From: Lasiodiplodia sp. COLG20
Taxonomy: Eukaryota > Ascomycota > Dothideomycetes > Botryosphaeriales > Botryosphaeriaceae
DNA length: 64,000 bases
Assembly: GCA_009801085.1 (NCBI GenBank)
Contig: VNWV01000010.1
Coordinates: forward strand, 868,001-932,000
Direction of reading: 5' to 3'
Shown here: one piece after another, positions 22,333 through 35,117 of the stretch
Position numbering within the stretch: position 1 is the stretch's first letter
Layout: each line of letters opens with the position of its first letter
Made by a program: the position numbers and the translations under genes
The notes under the pieces: generated by a model
The model's input: only the letters and a program-made list of their open reading frames with translations
Databases searched by the model: none
Told to the model about the DNA's origin: nothing

Positions 22333-23391
22333 TCTGCTGAAGGCCTTGGAGCTCTGGCTGAAATGTGGTGCAGAGATGGAGCATTAAATGGCCCTGTTGA
22401 AGGCCAATCATTTCCCCTTACAGTTTTCAGTGTACAGCCGGAGCCTCTTCCTCAGTCGGTCGTAGCTTCAGCGACCATCGAGTACTGAACCATGGAATCT
22501 GCGGACACCGTCAGCAAGCTGCAGATATGTATACCAAAAATTACCCGATAGTCGCATCGAGGCGAACCCTCCGGCCGAGCCTTGCAGGGTATGAAAAGCC
22601 ATTGGCAGCTATTTATGCTTTCCATTCGAAGTGTCACGACCATTTCAGCACAGCTAAACCCCTCCACGGACAAATCGAGACGGCACGTCTTGTGCGAGCG
22701 CTTGCTGAAACGCTGTGCGACTCATCTCGAAGTCTGGTGGCAATGGTATATTGCATATTCCCCGGTTCGCGATATAGTGGGGGCCGTGGTTTGTGGGGGC
22801 CGTTTACCCCTCGAACCTTGACCGCGATAAGGTTCAGGCCTATCACTGGAGGTACCATCACATGCTTCTTAGCTGCATATCAGGATTTAGAAACGAATGG
22901 TACTACTAAGGCTAGCACCATGATTTTCGACGAGGGGCACAAATTATTGGATATCTACACCCATTTATAGCATGCGCCACCACGTCGTCCAGCCAATACA
23001 ACCAAATCTGCCTTTATCCGACTAGACCGACGTCTTGGAATGGTAACATCCGTCGAAAAAGGCGGTGTCGCTCTGTACATGCGCGTGATACTGAATGTCG
23101 ATGACGTATGCCGCTGACAGGTACGGCTTGTACCTGCTTTGAACGCCACTGTTTTAGAATCCTTGTCCATCATCTACCCGACATCGCAATCACCTCAGAC
23201 ATTTGGAATATCATCAAAGACTGAATAATGCGAAAGGACAACGATTGGTAGATGTGACGAGCAGTGGTCATATACTCGTGCTAAACGACCTAGCTAAGCC
23301 TGATTAGGAAAGAACAATGCCGTAGTGGTAATCGGGGAGCAACAGAACAAGCGATCGGCAAGCCGTTGGCCTCAAGGATGAGAAGACATTA
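22333..23391. other. Intergenic, 1.06 kb
   Basis: Promoter side of the membrane gene and 3' flank of the NLR gene. A 147-codon frame on the plus strand (22527-22970) has no recognisable feature and is not called. Confidence 0.5.
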
Positions 23392-26300
23392 TTAGATATC
23401 GATTCCGTCATACGCCTTGTTTAGAAGCGTAACAGCCCTCTCCCTGGCAGCATTCCCGATTCCCTTAAATCCCTTCGCGTGGCCTAAAGCCCTCCCCACC
23501 TCCTCTGCATTCTGTCGCATCTCGTCGCGGCTCAGCAGATACTGCACAATTTCCACCGCCCCGGAGGTAGCCGCAGCACAAAGCGGCGTCAAGTTGTATC
23601 GGTCGGGCGGTGGTGCGGCCGACACGCGGCCGGTGTGAAGCAAGCGTTTGCACATCTCCAGCTGCTTTCCGCGAGCCGCCTCGAGCAATGGAGTTTGCCC
23701 GGCGAAGGTTGGCAGGTCGGGGTTCATCTCTGGAGCGTTATCCAGCAGAAACGTGACGAGCTCCATGCTGCTGCTCTCCACTGCCATGTACAGTGCGGTT
23801 TTGCCGTCGTGATGATGCCTTCGGTTCGGATTGGTCCGTGGGTCCTGCAAAAGCATGTCGACCAAGTTGACTTCACCGGATATGGCTGCCGCGTGCAGTG
23901 GCACCTCGCGGGGGTCGTCCGGATCCAGATCGAGGACTCCAGACGCCAGCAGATCTTGAGCGAAATCGAAATAATGTATAGAAGTGGCCATCGCGAAGGC
24001 GTCGTTGGGGTCAATGTGGTTGGAACGAAGAATAGATAGGACGGCATCTCTGTGTCCACGATCCACTGCTTGCTGCAGAGCTTTCCTGCCCAACGCGTCC
24101 CGGATGTCGGGGACGAATCGGTTTGAAAGCAGCAGACGTACCAAGCGCAAGTTCCCTAATTTGGCTGCCCGTAGCAGTGGGCTTTCTCCAACCATCCGGC
24201 GTCGAAGAGTTGTGTCCCCTGATACAACCAGGGATAAAAGTAGACCTTCGTCATCAGTGTCAACAGCGTAGTGCAACGGTGTTTCCCCTTTGTTATCGGC
24301 AATCTGCGGGTCGGCCCCTGCTGCGAGTAATTCTTGGATCATGGCCGGCCCATTCAGACTCGAGAACACTGCATGGAACAACGGAGTCATACCATGCGCG
24401 TCGGTTGAGTTTACCATAACACCACCTGCAAGGACATGTTGCAGGAGTCCTATGTTCTCCTTTTTAACCGCATAATGGACGATTGTTCCCTGTGGGCCAT
24501 AGGATTCGTTTCGACCAGCGCCGGCAGCGAACAACATCTTAGCAATCTCTATATCCTCGCGTTCGAGAGCGACTGCCATCGGCGTCTTCCCGTCTTCGTC
24601 GCTGATGTCCACATCAACGCCCAACTCGAGCAATTGCTGAATAAGCGGTATATCCCGTCTCTCTACAGCTATATGGAGCGATGTTACCGATGAGGAGGAC
24701 GGGCCTAAGAGCTCTATCTCAACATCCTCGTTGTTCAAGAGTTGTTGAACGATTTGATCGTGGTTTTTGATCAGCGCGAAATAAAGCGGAGTTCGGTGAT
24801 AAGAGTCTTCAGGATCAAGCAATCTTCCGTCTGCTTCGACTTCTGGAGAGTTGAGAATATGGTCGAATGCGCTGCTGATTCCCAGCTCGCACAACAGGTG
24901 AATGAGCCGAGACCCCTCAACTGGCCAATCGAAACGCCATTCGTTATTGAGGAAATCGACCACGTCGGCAAGATCAGCCCATGTCCCGACCATGGCCTCG
25001 TCCGACGGCCATTTAAAGAGGCCGAGAAGATCCTGCTGCGAGATGCCTTCCGCCTCAACTTGAGCAATATGCCACGGAATGGAGAATATTGCATAGCGCG
25101 CAAGAGGCAATGTCTCATCCAACACCCGCTCGGCGTGGAACCCCTGGTCTCTGTCCTGTTTCCGCGGGGATTCCGGAATCCTGTAATGCAAAACTTCACG
25201 CAATGTGAGATATCGTATGCAGGACCGCGATATCTCGAAATGTGCAAGCCCTCTAGCCTTCTGCTCTGAGCATGATGCATCGTCCGTGGTTTTCTTCTGT
25301 AAGTTCTGTAGTCCGCACTGGAGGAGGTAGTCTGAGACTGATTGGTGGATGAACTGTGCGCGATTGTTGATGATTTGCACGAGGCCCTTTGAGAGGTGGT
25401 TCACTTTGATCTCCAGTTGGTCCAGGTCGTCTGCGAAATCGTCACCATCCTGGTACTCGGCAATTGATTGATGAGGCATAGCGGCGTCTATTGCCATAAC
25501 ATGCCGGAGTTGTGTTGCAGTCAGGGGGTATTGCGAGAAGCAGAGCCACTGAAACAGTTTAAGCGTAAGTCCATGTTCATCTTCAGGAATCTTGCTTAAC
25601 AACTCGGCGTAAAGCTGGTGCAACTCAACCGGAATACCTTCAATATGTTTCTGAATGACCCGGCGCCGCGCACCTTGAAATTGTAATTTCAAGGCTTGAG
25701 ACGCCACCAGTACTGCCCACTGGAAAACACCATTTGCCCTTTCAGATATTTTTCCGGCGATAGCGATCCTCGAATCCTCTGCAAACCCCTGTAGGACTGT
25801 ATCTAATATCGAGCGGATATCGGACGAGTTTTGCTTTTCGACGCAAATGGTATTGCTCTTGGTAGCGTTTAGTGAGGGGTAATAGCGGCATGCGAAACAG
25901 ATCCTCAGATGGCACCCGGAGTTTCGAGCTTGTAAAACAAGGTTTCGAGCGTACAGAACAAGACTGGTAGCAGCATCCGATCCGCACTCGTCGAGTGCAT
26001 CTACGCATACGGTGATAGGGCGGCCCCGCGATGCTTTCAGAACGATTGATGCAATTTTATCGCGGAGCTCGTCTTCCCCCCAGGTCCAATCTTCTCCAGG
26101 TAGACCTTTTTGACGGCATCGTTCTTCGAATATCTCCGTCAGACTGGCCAAATATTGAGGCATCTTTGTCAACAATTGGTGGAGGAGCGACCTGTACAAG
26201 CCAACCGCTGCTTTCTGCATAGCTGTGCCTCGTCCGTGGAAGAAGTAGGAAGCAATGATCTGCGTAGAGTCGCCGCTCTTGGTCTCCAGGTCATCGACGA

Positions 26301-28163
26301 TGAATTTCATGACCGTGGATTTTCCAGCACCAGGAGTACCTTGCACCCATAGCAATCCGGCGCATTCGGAAAGCCATTTCACGTAGTCCGGATGTTCTAG
26401 AACCCAAGTACACGTTCCATTATTCTTCGCGGTGATGACTTCACCTTGGCGTTGCCGCTGTTCTACAAAAGCAAGAGACTCTAAACAAGCTGGTTGCTGA
26501 TGAGCTGACCTTGGTTCTGGAAGTGACGGAGGACAATTTACTTACCCTCTTGTTGATAGGGACGCTCTTTATTGTGGAAGGGCTCTAGAACTTGGTGTTA
26601 GTAAAGCTATGTTCAAGATAATTCCGCTTCGTGGCTACCAGGGAACATACCGGTGGTAATATCTTGATGCCGAGTCTGAACAACTTTTTGGGCGCTTGTA
26701 TGCAAATTCCTTAGACAAGACAGTACCTCCATGTACGTAAGATCATCTGGGCCCTTGAACTTCACCATATCAGAGTGAGTCTCATTGATTGGGTGAATGA
26801 ATGGGATCTCCTTCTCATGAGGAAAGCGACCGTGTGTAGCCGATTCCTTCTCCACCAGAACAGTGTGAGGGCCGCTCATTGACCATTTCCCTTCTTCCTG
26901 TTAGTGTTACGCCAAGTCAGCAATACGGTAGCCGAGTTTATGAAGTCGCAGTTTACCTTGGAAGCTGTAGGTGACTGCTTTGTCTCATAGAACGAAAAGA
27001 CCTTGGAATCTTTGAATGGAAGCGCATTTTCGAACTTCTCGCATTGAGAACGCAACATCTCAGAACTCGTACTGAGCGTCTGCAGTAGAGCTTCATTCGG
27101 GTTTTGCCGGGTCATTGGAAGCAGAGATTCCACGGCCATTCCCTTACTAGGGGCTCCGAACATGAGGATACCCACAATAGACCGTAAGTTTGTTGCATCG
27201 GCCTCCATTACTTTCTCGCCTGCCATTTGAATGATGGCCTGGAAAAACATTCAGCAATAAGCTTCGAGGAGTATCTCGTGAGATGTACCTCTTTGACAAC
27301 AATGCCACCCAAGCTGTGTCCCATGAGCACCAAGGGACGTTCGAGGTTCGATGACTAAAATCGCGGTTTTTAGTTTTGCAAGTAACGTGGCAAATGGAAT
27401 GGGACAAGGTCACCTACTGGAGAAGCATCTCTAATGGTGCGGAGGGCCCCACGAAAGGCTATGCCAATGTCAGAGATGGTCTGGAACGACCGACTTTCCA
27501 GGAGCGATGTGTCATATCCATAGGCGAATATTCGAACTCGGGGTAGATCGTGCGGAAGAGAGTCTCGGATCCACATGAAAGAGCCGCCTCTTTCTTTAAA
27601 AGACCCAAATGCGTGACCATTAAGACCGGACAGAGCAACGACACTATTTGCAACATTAGACTATGAGAAAGAGGCTGATGAGCAATTGCTTACTCAAGCG
27701 TGCAAGATGAGTCTTCTTGGTCGTGATAGGGCGTGAAACCGAGAAAGTGCGTGTCGAACGTCAAGCACACATTGCCTTCGGCAAGCGATGGGACCTCAAA
27801 CCTCCACTCGTTTCTTGGCTGGTCGTTTTTGTCCTGAGTAGATAACGCTTCTGGGTCTGCTTCGAAGGAAACAGTAGCGATGAACTCCCGAGGGTTGATT
27901 GGACATGGCGCAATGGAAGCCACGCGCACGGAATCCGGCTTGTCGAGATTAAAGAGGTCGACAATGATTTTCCGTAAAGCTCCCTTTGCGGAACACCAGT
28001 AGGGAACGTGACGAACTCGAAATGTTTTTCTGGAAGCCAGCGATCTGCCTGCTGTTGAGTCATGGCGAGTGGCATGGTGTCGTTTTGATGGACCGCTATC
28101 TTGTGCGCTATCTTGCCTGCGTTTTCTGCCCCAGTGGCCGTAGGCATGAGATGAACTGAGCAT
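23392..28163 (-). CDS. NLR-like protein: SesB-type alpha/beta hydrolase, NACHT, ankyrin repeats
   Basis: Seven minus-strand exons: 28163-27694, 27643-27418, 27354-27289, 27238-26957, 26897-26651, 26584-26546 and 26462-23392; all six introns (38-63 nt apart from exon edges) have GT/AG ends and consistent phase, giving 1,466 aa. Domains: an N-terminal segment (FRVRHVPYWCSAKGAL) typical of this architecture; an alpha/beta hydrolase with VVALSGLNGHAFGSF, FAYGYDTSLL, the nucleophile elbow GHSLGG (about residues 244-249) and a possible catalytic His in NETHSDM; a NACHT ATPase with Walker A GTPGAGKST (about 485-493) and Walker B TVCVDALDECG (about 595); a helical linker; and from about residue 960 roughly a dozen ankyrin repeats (DGKTPMAVALEREDIEIAK, KGETPLHYAVDTDDEGLLL, DGKTALYMAVESSSMELV). 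Such proteins are STAND sensors related to heterokaryon incompatibility and non-self recognition; the ankyrin repeats would sense and the hydrolase act as effector. No stop or frameshift found. Confidence 0.92.
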
Positions 28164-29088
28164 GACTTATTCAACCTCACTGGGCTTGAGACGAGAAGAG
28201 AATCAGATGGAGGCGCCCAGCCTCGCGCCTCTTACACGCGCGCGAGCGCATATACATTGTTCGGTTAAGGGATGATGGATGGCTCGAAAAAGGGACTCGA
28301 AGATGACTTCGTAGAGTACGGAGATAGCCAGAATGAGCACGCTGGTCTACAGAAAGACGAGTGTGTAGAAGCTGGAATGGCGGGGCAGATCACGTGGATG
28401 TGGCTGTGTACCAGCAATACTGCTGCCTGGCATACGGCTGCGGAGCATCTTTGTTGAAGCAGCTTCCACTGCTTTCAAAAATACAAAAGTTTATACAAAC
28501 ACAACATCTTACCAGACACTCTTCTGTGTTTCCTAAATGCTGACCTGGTTCGCGATATATATGGGCGACTTTTGGCGCTTTACGACGCGCTGCTCTCTCT
28601 TCCGGCCAACCAACCCCGGTCGCGAGATCCCCCTATACGCGTCCACGTCTCTGTAGCTAGTAGTCTCGAAGAATTCAACCTTCTTAAAGACATAGCCCCG
28701 TTCTCGTAGATTGCTCTGTACTATACACGACGATCCGAGCACAGAGTACGAAGATCGACAAGGCTATAAGCATGTGTCGGCCGTGCACTTCGACAAAGTT
28801 CTAGGCACACTGCAAAGAAGAGAGAAGATGTGGAATCAAAATTTTACAGTTATCGGCCATGGACAAGAAGAGTAATACGGCCGATTTCGGTCGTAGAGAA
28901 CCTCGACGGAGCTGAAGATCAGTGATTCGAAGGCTTTGGGTTTTTAAGGCTATTCGGAAGACCCCGACGCCGTGTGGCGCTCTATTAGAGTAGTGTGGGG
29001 GTTGATCGAAGGTAAGTTCCGGTGCAGTTGTGCATGTGACCTTCCCTTTTAGAACACAGTATAATGACGTTGCGCCGCTGTGGCTGTC
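28164..29088. other. Intergenic between NLR promoter and 5S rRNA gene
   Basis: NLR 5' flank; no coding region or repeat recognised. Small frames are not protein-like. Confidence 0.5.
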
Positions 29089-29208
29089 ACGTACGACCAT
29101 AGGTCGCAGAAAACAGGGCTTCCCGTCCGCTCAGCCGCTACTTAAGCTGCGAACCGGCCGATTAGTACTCAAGTGGGTGACCATTGGGGAATACCGGCTG
29201 TTGTACGT
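29089..29208 (+). rRNA. 5S ribosomal RNA gene
   Basis: The 120-nt segment starts ACGTACGACCATAGG and contains AAAACAGGGCTTCCCGTCCG, CTCAGCCG, GATTAGTACTCAAGTGGGTG, ACCATTGGGGAATACCGGC and ends TGTTGTACGT. This is the fungal 5S rRNA plan; the first six bases ACGTAC pair with GTACGT at the 3' end (helix I), and GGTCGCAG pairs with CTGCGAACC (helix II/III region). A T run (29208-29211) follows as a pol III terminator. A single copy placed among protein genes agrees with the dispersed 5S organisation known in Neurospora and other Pezizomycotina. No second copy was found in the window. Confidence 0.95.
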
Positions 29209-29794
29209 TTTGCATTCTTGTGTTCCGGTTTAATGTCACCATTTTTCTTTTTTTCCTTGGTGGTTGTGGATCGCAGATCCGGCGGAAAGCGAAGGCCACC
29301 TAGCCGCCGACCGACATCGGGCCGCCGCTCTGCGAACTGATCACTCCCGAAGGCCCGCAACGCCGGTGAGAGGAGGGATTATCTTTTTCCTTATCCAGTC
29401 CCTGCGATCCGATATGTGCGTAGTAGGGATGCGGAAGCGCACGGTGATGGCTACTACTTTTGATCGAGTACCACTCGCGCGGGCTCGCACGTGGGTGGTG
29501 TGGACCGAGTATCCTCGGACATAAGGCAATGTGGCAGGTGGAGAATTGGTCGGCATGTGTACCGGAGTGAGCAATGATGCAGTCATCACTTGGTCTAGCC
29601 CTGTGAATTGCTTTTGTGGGGTCGTATGATGGGCGGAAGTGCTTACCTCTTGTTGATTGATGTTTAGTGATAGATGATGACGGCGTGCATAGGAAGGAAG
29701 AGTTCACGGAGCCCAGAAAGTCCACAGTTCCAAGTTGTGCAGCCACTGGCACTGAAAATTCAAATATTTACATTAAAAAATCACAACGCTGCGT
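29209..29794. other. Intergenic
   Basis: Between the 5S gene and the 3' end of the rhodopsin-domain gene. No feature recognised. Confidence 0.5.
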
Positions 29795-30863
29795 CTATTG
29801 TTTGCTCGCTCTTACGGCTATCCTGTGTAATGCAACCTCCTCACTTGTTGACCCTAACTTTTTTGACGTTAATGACGTGTGGATATCGCGGAGAAGCGGG
29901 CGCATGATGGGAATGCACTGCACTATAATGGTGCCCACGACTTCTGACGAGTACCAGATGTTGGAGTGGGCGTTGCGCTCAAAGTAGTATCGGTCCTTGT
30001 CGTTTCCTTCGTCCTTCCAGCCCGTCCTGACGGCTGACACGATGGCGACGATCATACCCTGGCATTGGTTAGCTGTATTCTGCGCGAACTCGGAGGGGAG
30101 AAAACAACTCACCAGACTCATGGTCAGGCAGAGACCGACCTTTTCTGCCTTCCGCATGTCCAGGTTCCACGTGATGAACCACGGGAACACTGCGAAGACA
30201 AAGTCCATGATGATGTTGTAAACTGGCGGCGGTCAGTCGACGGCGAAGCGCAGGGACAGATAGTTAGGAACTCACCATTCCCGCCCTCTTTGAAATTATC
30301 GCGAAAGGTCCAGCCGATGCAGAAGTTGAGGCGGTACCACACGTCGTAGCTCGGCTTGTCGCACACCTTGGCCCATTGGAAGATGCAGCGGAACAGGGCC
30401 CACAGGTTCATGGTGCCCATGCAGAACCACAGCCCCCACTGCTGGTAGCCCTTGGTCAACTTCAGCAGAGTGACGGCAAAGGCGGTCTTGGTCCAGGCCT
30501 GGCCGATGACGGTGCCGCACGAGGTGATGTTGATGAGGATGTGCATGCGGTCATCCCACGTCTTGGTCACGTATCCGGTGGCATATTCGACGCTGATGAT
30601 GGCGTTGTTGGCGGTGAGGACAATCTGATGGACGACAGTGAGCGAAGTGCTCTCGCAGCGGCCATTTGCGGTGGCGGGCTCACCCAAGAGAGAAGCAGAA
30701 TGTGGTCATCCCACCACAGGCCGTGGCGGCGGGTGACTTTGATCCAGATCCGGAGGGCGAGGAACGCGGTGGCGCCGGCGTACAGCGTCCACAGGCCGAT
30801 GTTGAGCTCGGTTTGCGGGTTGACGTAGTCTTGGTCGAGTTCTTCTTTCCGCGGGATGATCAT
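29795..30863 (-). CDS. Rhodopsin-domain (SAT4/Pth11-like) integral membrane protein
   Basis: Four minus-strand exons: 30863-30684, 30624-30276, 30222-30113 and 30058-29795; introns of 59, 53 and 54 nt; product 300 aa (324 nt-upstream Met at 30887 would add 8 residues). Family signs: NIGLWTLYAGATAFLALRIW (TM1) followed by RRHGLWWDDHILLLSW, then CGTVIGQAWTKTAFAVTLLK, MGTMNLWALFRCIFQWAKV, VYNIIMDFVFAVFPWFITW and the last helix region EVVGTIIVQCIPIMRPLLR. This is the seven-helix arrangement of fungal rhodopsin-domain proteins (Pfam-type SAT4 family), which includes Pth11-like surface sensors; there is no CFEM domain here and the cytoplasmic tail is very short. Ligand and role are unknown. Confidence 0.87.
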
Positions 30864-33379
30864 CTTCACATTCTGGGCCAAGGGCATTCGCCTGCGAAAC
30901 GGAAGGGGCCCCAAGAGGCGTTCACAGAAGCGTTTAAGATATAGCGGTTGTTTGCCTGGACGGGAGAAATCAAGAGAAGAGAGACGTGAATCCTTGCGGG
31001 GAAGCGAGCATTGAAAAAGCGGCTCTGAGACGCATGGCGCCAATCAGTCGATGGTGCCGGGAAATGACGCCTCCTGGAAACGAGGCCGGAGGCCTGGCCT
31101 CGTCGCACCAGGACGGGTGCGCGTCCGAGACTCCCTTGGTGTTCGGGCCAGGGTCGAAAAACGGCTGTTAGTCCTGGCCTTGTCTCAGCGCGCGACAACG
31201 GCTGCTTGCGGCCACCTCATTGGGCGGCGGCACGTCCCAGCTGCGCCTCGTGCCAGGGTCGATAAGCGACTTGCCTGATTGCCGGGAGGCGCAGACGGAG
31301 ATAGCTGAGGGGCGGGCAGTGGTACGCAAAGGGGTAGGTCTGAAACATGGGGAGATCCTAGCGGGAAACACATATGTTTGTCAAGTGCCGACGCACGGCT
31401 GACGCGTGTTGGTGGGTTCCCTCATCACCGAATCCGAAAAATGGCCCGAGCCGCCCTCTAAATCCCTTCCCATGTCCATTATAGGCATCGATATATAGAG
31501 ATATTGCTGCACCTGGCGCCCTGGGCATCAACTCCCGGTGGGTCTCACGTGGCAATCGCCACCCGACTGACAGGTACACGGGCATGCACGCTGTTTCACC
31601 GGCAAACATCCTTTTTATAGAGCGCCACCGGCCACCAGTCTTTTTGTGGGCTCAACGGGCGACGCCGACGCACAAGATGTTTCGGCCCGGGTGCCGAAGC
31701 AATCCCGGTGCACTTTCTTTTGCTGTGCTCGGCCCGCAACTCCCCTCAGCCAGCCACCAGTAATTCTAATCAAGAGCCGTCTAGAGCGCATGGTAGCGCC
31801 AATCAGATGCATGGGCCGCCCTAGATGTGAAGTCATCAATAGAGTCGATCCACCGTTCGAGCAACAACAACCGGAGATCGACGATGCTGGGATATTCCGA
31901 CGAAGCGAAGGCAATACTATTATTTTTCGAGATGCTTATACTCTCCACCAATTACATTTTTTCCTTTTCTCAAATAGGAAAGAGGGGAGCCCCGCGTGGC
32001 TCAATACCCCGCACCCTTCGTTAACGGCAGCGGCGCAATTTGCCGCGGCACCTCTGTCAACTTTTTCTGCCTCTCGACGACCGTCGTGAAGCCTCTGGGA
32101 AGCCGAGTCGACGGCCTGATCGGTTGTTTCTGCACGTGTTTCATGTAGCCGGATCCACCTCCCAGCCGGAGATACTTCCATCCTGCTTCCGTGGTATTAC
32201 GGCCGTTTTCTACATGACACCCACAATAACTTCCCTCTGGTCGTGCTGATTCATGAAACCGAAGCCCCTCGCCGGTTGCCTTATAATTGGGATCCGCCTC
32301 CCGCACCACTGAAAACGGTGCTCCCCGCCCACCACTGGATCGTCATTCCCCTCCAACCGAGCACTTCAGCATAACTGCATTTGCCGACCAACATGACGAT
32401 GGCCAGATAATGCCAAAGCTTATAGCTCTCAACGGGACAAGACGACCGCTGAGCCCGGAGCCCGCGCACGTGCCACTTCCATTTATAGGCCTTCCTACAA
32501 TTGCGCCGGAATTGTCTGCGAACTCGCTGATCTCTCGCTACACCATGGCGCCGTCATCCTCGCGAGCGTGTCAGCGAACGTCGGGAACCTGAGGATTGGC
32601 CGTTGCGAGTCAAACCACCTGCGGGAGAGGCGATGGAAGCGCCGGGTGCACGGACGGGACATCACCGAAGAAAGGCCCAGCCTGCGTTCATGGCGCCGTT
32701 TCATGCATGGAGTCCTCCAGATGCTGATCGTGTAGCAAAGCCCATGTTGATGGGACGCGTCTTGCGCCATGTGGCCGCTGACGTGTAAAAGGGGACCGAA
32801 GTGTCTGATGGACGTAATCGGGAGCACCTTTTTTTTTTTATTTGTTCATTATTGTTGCTTTCGTTGATCCCGTCTCGTGCTGCGTTTGATGCATAGTCCT
32901 TTGAAATGATGCGTCGGGATCAGGGTTCCAGCAAACTCGTTTCCTCGGAACCGCTTGGAACTGCTTGCTTGAGAGCGTGCCCAGGAGCCCACATGGTGTT
33001 GAGGTCTTGAGCAAGCGACTTGGCTTTCAAGCCAAGCCGCTTGATTGCTACTTTGTTAGCTATAGTCACGTATTATTCCTACAGTATTAGTATCACAAGT
33101 ACGCCACTTCTCTTTTTGATATCCCCCACTAAACTAAGCCTACTTAGTCTAATAAGTCTCGGATGCGTCTGAACATTCCGTTTACAGGTGCCTGCGAGAA
33201 GACATGAGCAATCTGTTTGTGTTTGGAAGCGCACTCTTTGGCAGCCATGGTCGAAACATCATCACACTAATTGCTCTCTTGTAAGCTACATATTCCTACA
33301 GCCTCAAGACATCGAACTCCAATCTTCACCTCGTCATTTCACTAGCCAGGGTACCAGAACACTCTGCCTTCCTACTGCA
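30864..33379. other. Gene-poor stretch, 2.5 kb
   Basis: No gene called. Several 60-147 codon frames on both strands lack family resemblance and typical intron context. The phrase CGCCAATCAG with a preceding GCATGG occurs near 31033 and 31788, a weak hint of an old duplication. The palindrome at 33012-33043 is listed separately. Confidence 0.5.
33012..33043. repeat. Near-perfect inverted repeat (15-bp arms)
   Basis: CAAGCGACTTGGCTT, two bases, then AAGCCAAGCCGCTTG. The single mismatch would be a G-U pair in RNA. It is about 340 bp before the BTB gene and has no T run, so it is not an obvious terminator. Confidence 0.7.
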
Positions 33380-34190
33380 ATGGACGACGAAACGAGGAAA
33401 CGCGACCTCGACAGGTGCGGATGGCTGACCTCATGTTGGGACACAATAGAAAAGGTTGATGAGTAAGTACGAATCGATAACGATGTTGGCAGTGTTGCTA
33501 GGTGCTGACACTTTACAGAATGCGCGAAAGCCCTGAAACCAAGGACTTCACCATCCATTGCGGCGGACGTGAGCTCAAGGTGAGGGAAGAAGAAAAGTTC
33601 AATCCGAAACCCCCAATTGACCTTTGATCGAGGTTCACAGGGAACTTCTTAGTCTCAGGTCCAAGTACTTTTCAAGGATGTTCCACCACCCCTACCTGGA
33701 AACTCTCAGCAACAAGATCGAGTTCCCCGATGACGACCCAGATGCCATCGCAGATGTGGTTGATTACATGTACAGCACGTCCTTCTACCGTATGCATATC
33801 GACCAATCCTTCGCCGCCTTCATCCACCGCTCCGCCCAGCTCTTCATCATCGCCGACAAGTACGAAGTTAAAAGCCTGCGCAGTACCGTCCTGGAGGTCT
33901 TTGAGTGGGCGCTGAAGGCGCGTCCTACAAAAGATTGGTCTGCCGCAGAGTTGCACCGGCTGATCAACATGGTATATGAGTCCACCACCCAAGGCAGCGG
34001 GCTCCGCTCGATCCTGGTGAACGCACTGGACAACCCGCTCCTTGATAACTTGCTGGATGGCATAAGGGAAGACCTTTACGAAAGCCCGGAATTCCTCTAC
34101 GAGCTGATGTTGAACATGCGCAGCCACCGACTCGGTCCCCAAGCGATGGTTTTCTTCAACAGAGATAATAACTCTTACTTATCTTGTTAA
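33380..34190 (+). CDS. BTB/POZ domain protein, 233 aa
   Basis: Three exons, 33380-33462, 33519-33579 and 33633-34190, with introns of 56 and 53 nt and agreeing phases. The BTB fold is read across the joins: KDFTIHCGGRELK then VHRELLSLRSKYFSRMF, IEFPDDDPDAIADVVDYMYS, FIHRSAQLFIIADKYEVKSL. The C-terminal 100 residues are helical. Small BTB-only proteins like this are abundant in filamentous ascomycetes; those with partners act as Cul3 adaptors or in protein complexes, but the role of this type is not established. The start ATG gives a short N-terminal lead (MDDETRKRDLDRCGW). Confidence 0.88.
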
Positions 34191-35117
34191 CCAACATAAT
34201 CCTTTGGTATGCCCCCCGGCACTGTTTGAGCTCATGGATTATCCTTCTGAGGTTCAGTTGCAGGAGAGACTAATTCACTGCTTACCGGTATCATAGCGAG
34301 CTTCCGGTTCGACCGTCAACCAACATCTTCAATGAAAAATATTGAGCCAAAGTGACCTCGTTGCTTCATGATCCGCATACCATCTAGAACTGAGCTCAGC
34401 AAGCGTGAACAACAAACGGAGGAGGAAGCAATAGAAAGAAGGACGACGTCACTATAAATACGATGCCAGCTCGCTTAATTTAGCAACAAGGTGACGTTCT
34501 TCCCTGGATCCTGCGTCCACGTCTACCTAGAAGGATTTTTTGGCTGCACGTCATCTGCACAAATAGCAGTTGGACGACCTCGTAAACACGGCAACTAACG
34601 GCATCAGCACGGGCAAGTGCGGTAGGCCGTCGTTGCGTAGCCTTCCCGACACACGACCCTTGCCGATGTTCGCCGTGCCGAAACGAGCCGAGTTTGGGCG
34701 AACACCGGACCGCAGCCCGCCCCAGACCGGTACCGTCTCGAATTTGTGCCCAGCTTTTCAGAATTCCAATTTTGGTGACCGGCTCAGCCATGCGCTAGGG
34801 ATACTGAAAGCGCGCGGTCCAATTTATGCCGAAAAGTAATCGAGTGTTGTGGTGATGCGAAGTGGTCACTCAGTAAACGGGGGCATGAGTAGAAAATTGA
34901 TGAAGACTTCTGCCATTCAAATGCTGAGCATCAATCTAGCATGTGCTCTTTTGCTGCAAACTGCAGGTCTAAGGTATCTCATGAAATGCAGCATCGCAGC
35001 GCTGTCGGTAAAAAAAATTCTAGGAAATCAAAAAACGCCAAATCCCATCCAATGCCAATATGAGTGGAGTAATAATACAAGTACAATGCCGTGAAACAAA
35101 AATTTTGCTAAATTCAA
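34191..35117. other. Intergenic between convergent BTB and AOX genes
   Basis: No gene or repeat recognised. Confidence 0.6.

Noticed and set aside
22765..28560. Shared GGTTCGCGATATA at about 22769 and 28545
   Set aside because: Similarity does not extend beyond about 13 bases, so no repeat family can be claimed.
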